From Lentisphaeria bacterium (GTDB lineage: Bacteria > Verrucomicrobiota > Lentisphaeria > JABSQK01), in NCBI GenBank assembly GCA_013215875.1, contig JABSQK010000004.1, positions 1 to 49,748 of the forward strand: a stretch of DNA of 49,748 nucleotides, in the 5' to 3' direction. The notes beneath the pieces are model-generated. The model made no database searches. It worked only from the letters and a program-made list of their open reading frames with translations, and had not been told where the DNA came from. Positions 19,801-26,200 of the stretch are shown here, piece after piece. The translations under genes were made by a program, and so were the position numbers. Position 1 is the stretch's first letter. Each line of letters begins with the position of its first letter.

Positions 19801-20528
19801 TTTGCTTTGACAAGGCAGGCAAATTATTGTGGAAGACATTCCTGCCTGAGCACAATGTTTATTATGCCAAGTGGATTGATGGTGGAAAGAAAATTGTTGC
19901 ATCCACTGGGCATGGTTTCTTTATCTTTATTCTCGATGCTACAAATGGAAAAGTTATTAAGAAATTTGCCTCTACCGAGTGGCCCGATCTTCATGTTGGT
20001 GAGCGTGAACACAACACAGAGGTGAGAATTATCTTAAACCCACCCCTGCGACAAATCTTTGTATTCGGAGCCACTGGTTTACTGGCAGTTGACTATGATG
20101 GAAAAAAGATGTGGTTTAAGGATCGTGTCAAAGAGATCGTTGAATATCCCGCTGAAGCAGTACAAACGAGCTTTGCTACTTTTGGAAAATATTTACTGAT
20201 GGAGGGCTTCGAGATAAGTCCTGACGGTAGTAAAGTTATTTATAATGAACGACTTGTAATTGGCAGTACCTATGGGTTCGCTGGATCAATCATCAACCTC
20301 TGGGGAAACCAACCACAAATATTCGATGCCAAAACAGGCAGGTTGCTGCTCAAAAGTACCACTGCGGATCCTGGAACAAATATAAAGTGGGAGGTGACCT
20401 GGGGCAAAGAAGGTCCTTACATACATGCCAACAGCCTTGCAGCACCTTTACTCTTTGTAAATCCAAATAGAAAGAGTGGTGTAGATCCAGGTAAATTAGG
20501 TGCGTTCAGACCGCCATTTGTTGATTGA
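13869..20528 (+). CDS. Giant exported glycosidase-like protein, N-terminal part (2219 aa)
   Basis: Start at 13869 with CAGGGA 7 bases upstream. The signal helix (about 8-24) is followed by Ig/jelly-roll-like domains, a Lys/Ala/Gln-rich coiled coil (about 455-655) and two beta-sandwiches. A glycosidase-like barrel follows (about 870-1230) with MYDEFSH placing Glu1015 as a possible acid/base. An alpha/beta domain at about 1245-1355 (MDYDVIIAPGWIFKEE) is like the GH42 trimerisation/amidotransferase-like fold. A later alpha/beta domain (about 1755-1920) resembles those preceding GH20/GH67 barrels, and a PQQ-like propeller starts at about 1940. The propeller is cut at residue 2219 by a TGA. The same frame continues open for 34 codons and then through the next CDS, so this is probably the N-terminal two thirds of one 3137-residue protein. 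Domain limits are estimates by eye, and the substrate is unknown. Confidence 0.75.
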   Translation: MRNDKMTIKKYLGIILCLLSFWAMADDYEIELVPFDSPHKKLQPRLVQHAMPSIMYWYTLTEGQQSSYAAPYFDWARNIKLDGKPGFEIYQRGKYIDRRPFTRLKLKVGDHTLDPGKHVFTVAKDGTVSTKDEDIVLSTIKGRIAYIPENLKKGINDKGVVTVKRIQSLEEADEESNLIWELTNGDKVKVLGTENGWVKLELAPLHLIKLKLYPISIHATNADLKAPPPKELFYAISLPNVVLRLADDKRLKPEELIFRIRAATKERKNLYKYFEIWLPSNKVGKGYLAFPLKHTFHIDKNGITNGAGGGYDAKWLTNPKAKGIKKYRIDIPVNRVPVYGDALNTCLIANMQFIKIPQFASGDLEYANLYVRNEPYEIRVTEKGPSLSISGNLSDLPNKAIRLGWTDAYKINQKLLLVEAESTHLTAGQKMRVRVRALDPSKSSEAEAEAINTENFIKAMETAYKGIERGINTNLNNIGRASKDLIQLSQVRQKAQKKWSIAAGNLKRALGQEKAILGRVATYTKQVNQFKKQIADAQKKAAAEKDANKKKPLLARVKPIQTRLKAATTNLTKQQAALKKTQVIVAKDKKTEAITKVQHTNEADAHNKLIKQSAKHPKIVVLRKVNEKAKKKLVESQAKIDRYKKILVTQRATRLKRTNYNPLANAPAFAQIRDFNDSNWQPVKVEAASPNAKAGSKEANEWFLTLPSKMRDGIYKLRIGVKPVQKDEQIFHVEQWVTISAGTGLGIGVFTQRSRTAFYRGETFWLALGVLGGTRSIPAGTKIEADLVDENGIRVPIVRETVKSEIKDRKTYVVTLSGEQTLNLAPGTYRVEPKLGTQDGPVFKLYIVDPQPKTNFINMLLGKYNQVGFDYSSLLSGGNAISQRSVQLGGQHADSRLSADMVVKDLAESGYNSFKGMSYGMNRVFFPSSRTIRMLVEERPELGPWEAFAPPSGRDLFLDACVKNNIAFYENLFTQHDSIMPRGEKFLAACDRYSTLEAASMRHSPAFRGLCMYDEFSHSLDHDTAQVVMTHFHKMDEKGFRKKYGYSSSDAQIAMDRFTGRPEGQRDYKDLVKYKAYPKYIDWTWEEFSRRMTNSIHDMMPGSVNFTLARVAAHPGDNLGIGNGNIATVFAPLELATAVGYKDMGGWGAFPLSGPLMADAFRINDTLKSVPMLAGQRTGSYGDSNLRDAFMTLSQKPDGLSFMQYDTSIQTSVGTDHYSTVRDIARNLTTRYGDFILYSKKGYKKVAIYDSREAKFLSIRKSVNVSLANEALWASCLRAGYPADFLTDQQILKDKGMDYDVIIAPGWIFKEEVPPKTLEALKRLKQAGKIIIVEKSSNLPIPGIVRLRLPSVKGAEKEAIDLDEIEDRLGGMFPKYLDVDNERWWKHTIKITAALKETLSKYIPPAAEGHDMLLSPDWLQSQEGSYMIMSNHAYTGFKGNHKTLFQAPQVFDITVIDKPPVCYDMLEMKQVPVKKLANKRSSIKVDMRTYPGKFYAFLPTAIDHLTIKTSPAVAGQNMSFEISITDKSGKMIPAGFPVEIKLTNEKGQILRHVFRSGTPVYKGIYRVPVNCPGNKIKLWARELISGSSCEATAAYIAKPFVPKKSANADVRISEIDKIKRFINEECKVATPLFTAKDIRKPGRLAIRIRKPRNIQQPGRSNWYKDKMSAYIKSKCTEAELKVMHAYDPKKGQSKELYATIVTVLNRIIQDGRLFSKKRFPPGFLTASDNDVGEDVTNPKSFLDINRYLLTKFYSEELIAGEVIYVTTDEKWLVEDAWRLGDMLMAKGYRVRVLPSQAFVRGPARGWNHTDKELPFLDGSRMWRGSVVKPGVFLDGPVIVLGRRWTLANHLIKRDALPEPITENFPGAGRCLVGWVPKAISNYHNTLYVLTNDKDGLKKGIDALINIDKQKANVFIHRPLVKEKATKAAVQMKTFEGNSKDLKSYREMHSDEDRVTAIDTDTATGRSVFGTFGYGKNLFCFDKAGKLLWKTFLPEHNVYYAKWIDGGKKIVASTGHGFFIFILDATNGKVIKKFASTEWPDLHVGEREHNTEVRIILNPPLRQIFVFGATGLLAVDYDGKKMWFKDRVKEIVEYPAEAVQTSFATFGKYLLMEGFEISPDGSKVIYNERLVIGSTYGFAGSIINLWGNQPQIFDAKTGRLLLKSTTADPGTNIKWEVTWGKEGPYIHANSLAAPLLFVNPNRKSGVDPGKLGAFRPPFVD
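20526..20528 (+). other. Single in-frame TGA dividing a 3137-codon frame
   Basis: The codons PFVD-TGA-LKTGNRIETDF run on without a second stop to the ATG at 20631 and on to the TAA at 23280-23282. The base after the TGA is C, a leaky context. Restoring TGG (Trp) needs one G-to-A reversal. No Shine-Dalgarno precedes 20631. The stop lies inside a beta-propeller, which argues that both halves belonged to one polypeptide. Confidence 0.85.
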
Positions 20529-20630
20529 CTGAAAACTGGAAATCGCATTGAAACAGACTTCCATTTTGTAAAAGTCTTCAATAGTAAAGGCCAGACAATC
20601 GTTAGCTACTTAGATCGTTCCGATGTCTGG

Positions 20631-23282
20631 ATGAAAAAGCGCGACCTCTTTTCAGCAGATGATAAATTGTATTATCGTACAGGCCGAAAAGGCGGAATTT
20701 TCTGTTTGGATCTGGCTACTGGAAAAAAAGTTTGGTCACAGCAGATTGATGGTATTGCACTGCTGTCGCTTGCTGGTAAGGATCTGATGGTTGGTTCCCG
20801 CAACGGGCGCATTTTGAGAATTGCTCCGGATGGTAAAATAGTCTGGCAGACTCAATTACGTAAGCACCATGAGATGCCCGGTGGCGATTATTCGGAGTTC
20901 CTACAAAAAATTAGCCGCAGAGAGGTGGATTCAACACCCGAGTTTTACCCAATACGAACCGCCCAAGCAGATGATTTTAGCAAAGAATTCGACTTTGGTG
21001 CGACTGGTGGCAAGAAAGATGCAATACTCAAAATGGGTATTAATCAATTGGCCAATGGCGATTTTACTAAAGGCAGTGAAAACTGGAAAATCGAAGGCGA
21101 TGATAAACTTAAGAAGGATAAGGGTGGTAAAGCGTTGCGGGTTTCAATTACCCCAAAAGTAGCGGCAAAAGGATTTAAAGGGAAACAAGCCGCCTTGACT
21201 CTGCTAAATAAACAACAGATGCTGCAGACAGTCGATCGTAAAGTCGTGAAGCGGGTAACCTATCTGCTGGAATTTTACTACAAAGTAGAGAGCTATGATA
21301 CCGTTCTTGCCGCCGCCGCACTCTTGGACTCAGTGAATGAAAAGAATTATTTCAATGGATCGAATTATACGGCTAAACCAGGTGAGTGGACCTTTGGCCG
21401 TCTGGCAATAAAATCCTTGCATGATACAGACACACTAAGAATTGGTTTTGAAGCAGGCAAAGGCAAAGTTGAGATAGCCAATGTGAAATTGAGAATTGTG
21501 CGTTTCCCATCGGCAAACATTTTGGGTAATTTGGCCCTGCATAAAATAAAACCGACGCATGCCAAAGATGTTCGTAACTTGTACAATAAAATTCCTCAGC
21601 AACTCAGGGAATTTCTGATGACTGACAATGGTGTAACTGTGATGATGCAAAGTACCCCCCTTGGCGCATTGGTTATTACGCAGGAACCGGCATTCCTGCA
21701 CAATGGCAGACTGGATGATTTGGATACAATGTGGTGCTACAAACCGAATCCTATGGGCTTTGCGGTTTCTCTAAAAGAACCGACCTATGTCTCGCATATT
21801 GTTTTATATATGAACAATGTAAAACCGAATATTCATTACAAGGCGATGAGTATTCTGGCCAATGACTTTGAACGGAAAGTACCCGTTACAGTTGGTGTTG
21901 TTCGCGGCGACCACCGACGCTTCATCGTGATTCCAATAAAACTCATTCTCACGGATAATATCAAAATTCTTCCGGGTCACTCACGAACACAGCTTGATAC
22001 AATAACGGAAATAGAAGTATATGGACCCGTCGGCGGCATAGAGCAAATGGGTAAGAAAAGTTTTGTCGCTGATGCCAAAGCAACACATATGTTCATGGGC
22101 AATGCAAAACACGTTCCAACAAATTTACCTGGTGATCTGACTGGTCCATTAAAAAAGGTTAATCTTCCGTCCATGCCCACGATACCGGGGGCTTCAGCCC
22201 TTCATTCTGGCATGACCATTGTCAAGGGGATTGCTACATTTCCACAGGCAGATGGACTGCTGCACTATAGACCAGTTACAGTGAAAGCGAATTTACTTAA
22301 GAAGCAAAGAGAAAATGCAGCAATCGTAAAAGCGAGACTGAATAAAACAAAGGCCCCTGTAGCATTTAAGGGTTGGAAGGGAAGTACTGTCACACCAATA
22401 ACAACGCCGACGCGTTATGCCAACCGCCTTTTAGTTGGGTCTGCCGATTATAAAATGCATGCCATTGGGGATAACGGTGCTCATCTTTGGGGCTTCAAAA
22501 CAGATGGCCGGGTGTATTCCGCACCCACGCCGCATGAGGCAGAAGTCTACTTTGGTTCCGATGACGGATACCTCTATAAGGTGGATATCGATTCAGGTAT
22601 TTTGATCTGGCAGTTTAAGACAAATGGCCGTATACGAAGTGCACCAGTTGTTGCTGATAAGAAAGTTTATGTTGCCTCTTGGGATGGTAATGTTTACGCA
22701 GTTGATCTGACCATGGGCGATTTACGTTGGAAAGCACCCATAGCCAGCACAACAAGCACCTCGCTTGCCTACAGCAAAGGAAAACTGTATATCGGTGACG
22801 AGGATGGAAATCTTCATTGCCTAAATGCTGCCAATGGTAAACCAGCCTGGAAACCAGTAAATATTAAGGGTGAACGCTTTTCACAATGCGCTGTTGTTTG
22901 TCCCGACGGCGTATACTTCCAGGGCGATTATGGAACAGGTGTTTTTCTGAATCTTAATACTGGCGCAGAGAAGTGGCCGAAGAAGGATGTTTTGAAGCCT
23001 TTGTCTAAGCCATTGGAGACCCCAGCGCGAGTGACCGGTCAAGTCTTTGCAACAAAGACCCAGCTCATCATCCCCCATACCCGTGGCTTGCTAGTATTGA
23101 AACGGGCGACCGGTATTCCCGATGCAGCCTATAAGGCACCCGCAGTATTCAAGCATGTATTGTCTGCGGCAATTTACGATAATCATCTTTGTGTGACGGA
23201 AAGTATCACGCATGCTCAGGTGAATCCAGAGAAACGATTTGTAATCTCCCACGGCACTAAAATGACCGTGTGGCAGAAATAA
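20631..23282 (+). CDS. Giant exported protein, C-terminal part: PQQ-like propellers and carbohydrate-binding modules
   Basis: 883 residues from the ATG at 20631, but the frame is open from 20529, directly after the TGA. There is no signal peptide and no ribosome binding site, so a free-standing gene is unlikely. The first about 80 residues (KGGIFCLDLATGKKVWSQQI) complete the propeller begun upstream. Then come a galactose-binding-like CBM (about 136-290) and an F5/8 type C-like domain (about 295-470). A second, well-formed PQQ-like beta-propeller (about 585-883) has repeated blades such as VYFGSDDGYLYKVDIDSG and VYVASWDGNVYAVDL. Such propellers usually mediate protein or glycan contacts. If translated only as part of a truncated gene, this segment would be dead. 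If the TGA is read through, it is the C-terminal third of the giant. Confidence 0.75.
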   Translation: MKKRDLFSADDKLYYRTGRKGGIFCLDLATGKKVWSQQIDGIALLSLAGKDLMVGSRNGRILRIAPDGKIVWQTQLRKHHEMPGGDYSEFLQKISRREVDSTPEFYPIRTAQADDFSKEFDFGATGGKKDAILKMGINQLANGDFTKGSENWKIEGDDKLKKDKGGKALRVSITPKVAAKGFKGKQAALTLLNKQQMLQTVDRKVVKRVTYLLEFYYKVESYDTVLAAAALLDSVNEKNYFNGSNYTAKPGEWTFGRLAIKSLHDTDTLRIGFEAGKGKVEIANVKLRIVRFPSANILGNLALHKIKPTHAKDVRNLYNKIPQQLREFLMTDNGVTVMMQSTPLGALVITQEPAFLHNGRLDDLDTMWCYKPNPMGFAVSLKEPTYVSHIVLYMNNVKPNIHYKAMSILANDFERKVPVTVGVVRGDHRRFIVIPIKLILTDNIKILPGHSRTQLDTITEIEVYGPVGGIEQMGKKSFVADAKATHMFMGNAKHVPTNLPGDLTGPLKKVNLPSMPTIPGASALHSGMTIVKGIATFPQADGLLHYRPVTVKANLLKKQRENAAIVKARLNKTKAPVAFKGWKGSTVTPITTPTRYANRLLVGSADYKMHAIGDNGAHLWGFKTDGRVYSAPTPHEAEVYFGSDDGYLYKVDIDSGILIWQFKTNGRIRSAPVVADKKVYVASWDGNVYAVDLTMGDLRWKAPIASTTSTSLAYSKGKLYIGDEDGNLHCLNAANGKPAWKPVNIKGERFSQCAVVCPDGVYFQGDYGTGVFLNLNTGAEKWPKKDVLKPLSKPLETPARVTGQVFATKTQLIIPHTRGLLVLKRATGIPDAAYKAPAVFKHVLSAAIYDNHLCVTESITHAQVNPEKRFVISHGTKMTVWQK

Positions 23283-23292
23283 AGGTTAAACA

Positions 23293-26200
23293 ATGATAAA
23301 TAAATTAATACCATTACTGATATTGGCCGCTTTCACTCTAAGCGCCCAGCAAGAAGATATAATCGTTCCAGAGACATACTATCTGGTTGATAACTTTTCA
23401 TCGAGGATGAGCGGGTCTACAGCACAATTGACTGCAGAGATCGATGAGAAGATTAAGAAAGTCGGCGTTGCATCAAACCGTTTGACCTACGACTTTGGTA
23501 ATAAGCGCTTCGGCCTCATTAAACTTCGTGAAGGTGAAATCCGCAGCGAAAAACAAGGCGAATTGAAATTCTGGTTATTTGGTGATGGCTCTGGTAATAC
23601 CCTTTCGCTGTCTTTCAAACATTCAGCCAAAGCGACCAACAAAATTCGTGGTAAACATCTTGCTGGTCATCGTCCATACAAAGCAAATAAATTTCGTATC
23701 CCCCTTACATTTAAAGGCTGGAAAGAGATTATTGTAGATTTCACGGATGAGAAAGTCAGTCGGCGTGTAATTTGGCTTGAGAGTATACGGGTGGATTTAA
23801 AAGCAAAAGGCAAAACGAAAAAAGGGCAAATCTGGATCGATGATATGCGGGTTTATCCTGAGCGTCGTGGCGCTGCCCCATTGATTCTTGCTGACCTCTC
23901 ACTTAATGGGCCAAAGATGCGCTCATATGACGATAATATCTATTACAATTTGGATGTTCGTAACTTCAGCGACGATTCTGCAAAAATAATTACGCGCTTG
24001 AAAATGAGCGATAGCAATGACAATCAAATAGCTGACAGATCATTTGATATTAAAGTTGAGGCGAATGCGTCCAAAGAGATTAAATTAAATATTGAGCCGG
24101 AAAACCTGCAGATTTACCTGCCGCCTTTTAAGATTACTGCAGAACTTTTCTCTCCGGACAGTCCAGATGTCAGTAGCCATGAAGAGCAGGATTTGATTAT
24201 GGGAAATGCCATGTTCTTGCATGATAACTTCAGCGATGTTGCCGGCCGCTGGTTTCTTTCAGGTATTCCATTTGAGCTACGACGAGGACCAGACAGGGTC
24301 TCAAGTTTATTCACCGAGTCTCAGCGCTCCAATGCCCAGACACAAACCAGTGGGCGTATCAGCCGGGTGAAGCTCGATGCTGCAGCAATGAAAAAGATTC
24401 CCGGCCAGTATGCCATGAATCTTAAATTTGTTAAGGATGCAATGGTTTTTAACGGCTTGCCAAGTGCGGCATCAAAAGAGTCTGAGCGTTACCTGCCAGG
24501 CGATGCCTATAGTATGGGTCTTTGGGTTAAGGGTAGTGGTGGTGGAAGCCTACACGCAATCATCATCGATTTTGCTGCGCCGGGGGCGACAAGCTATAAC
24601 TGGAAACTTCATTATCAGCGAATAAAATTGTGCGACCTGAATTTCACTGGCTGGAAATACATTGAAGTCCCTTTGCCTGGAAATGGTATTGGTACGCATC
24701 GTATACGCGGATCAACTGAAGGTATCGATTATCCCCTGGAATTAACCGCATTTGTGGTTAAATCAGCGTTTAAAACAGAAACAAAAATGAAAGAGGTCAC
24801 AGACCCAAAAGATAAAAAAAAGAAGATAAAAGTTCCCTATGTCGTAAAGACAAAAGAACCTGCGGGTGGTGAAGTGAGCATTGCTGGTTTGACCGTACAT
24901 ACACAAAGCAAGCAAGCGAAAGCCCTTGCCTTGCACATAGGCTATGATGATGCGACTAACAATTATCAAGCAAAATCTGGCGCCTGGGTTACGGTACAGA
25001 ACAGCTGGCGGGTAAAGAAACGGACAATGAGCCTGGACTGGGAATTGACCGACAGGAATGATGATATCATCGTTAAGGGCCGTCAAAAGCTTGATCTCTT
25101 ACCCCTGGCACACAAGTCAATTCGCATTGAATTGGCCAAGCATGCAAAAAAGATTGCTGGTAAATCTGCCCCCTTTCATTTAAGAGTCGTTGCCACAGAT
25201 GCCGAAGATGAAGGACGCATTGAGCGAACAATCGTTCTCGCACGACCTGATAGTAATGTGATGTTTAATGATTTTGAAACTGTGCGTGGTTACCTTGGAC
25301 TTAAAGCTGCCGGCGTCGACAAAGCCCCTCAGCCCGGCCAGGAAATTGCCAAGACCAGTACGGTACAGAAAAAGAGCGGTAAACAATCCTTGGCGATGAA
25401 CTGGACAAAAGGCCCTTCCATATTTGTTTCCATCGACCCACCTGTGCCTGGTATACCCACAGAAGTCTCTATGCAAGTATATGGTGATGGCTCTGGCGTA
25501 TTGTTTTACCCTTTAATTGGTGACCAGCATGGTGTTTTGACAGGCAGAGAAGATCTGGCCTGGGATTTATTTTTACCCATCAGTCTTCAAGGTCCTTTGC
25601 AAAATGCAGTTAAGGTCGATTGGAAAGGCTGGAAACTGGTAAAATTCCGCTTGCCTGTTATTCCCCATAACTGGAGCAATGAGGATGCGAATAAATCCTT
25701 TCAGCCAACCTACCCACTCGGACTTCATCTTGCGGTAACCACTAAGACTACGGAAGTGGCTAAAGGCACGATTTATGTGGACGATATCGTCTTTAAATCT
25801 CATATCGATCCGGCAAAACGGGTCTCTATGGTACTCAACCGCAGCAGTGCGACAAATCTCGTGAAACCGGGTACAGATATCACTGTGACAGTTGCCAACA
25901 TGGAAAGCGGCGGAAAATCACGCAAAGTTATTGTTTCAGGCGGTCTCTTTGACTGGCGTGGAACCCGAGTAACTGGTTCTGATACAACGTTGAATCTTGG
26001 CCCGGGTAAATCAAAACTCATAGCAGTTTGCCCAAAGATTAAAGAAGGGGCTTATATCCTTAAAATTAGCCTGAAGGTTGTTATTCCTGCCAAAGGAAAA
26101 TTAAAAGAAGTGGCGAAACAAGTTGCCTATATAAAAGAGGATGTGCTTGTTGCCGATGGTGCCAAAGTTATGAATGCGAACTGGTTGAATGATGCAAAAG

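Noticed and set aside
20526-20600. Selenocysteine insertion at the TGA
   Set aside because: The only downstream hairpin begins about 26 bases after the TGA and lacks the usual bacterial SECIS geometry. The protein is not a known selenoprotein family. Kept only as a minor option.
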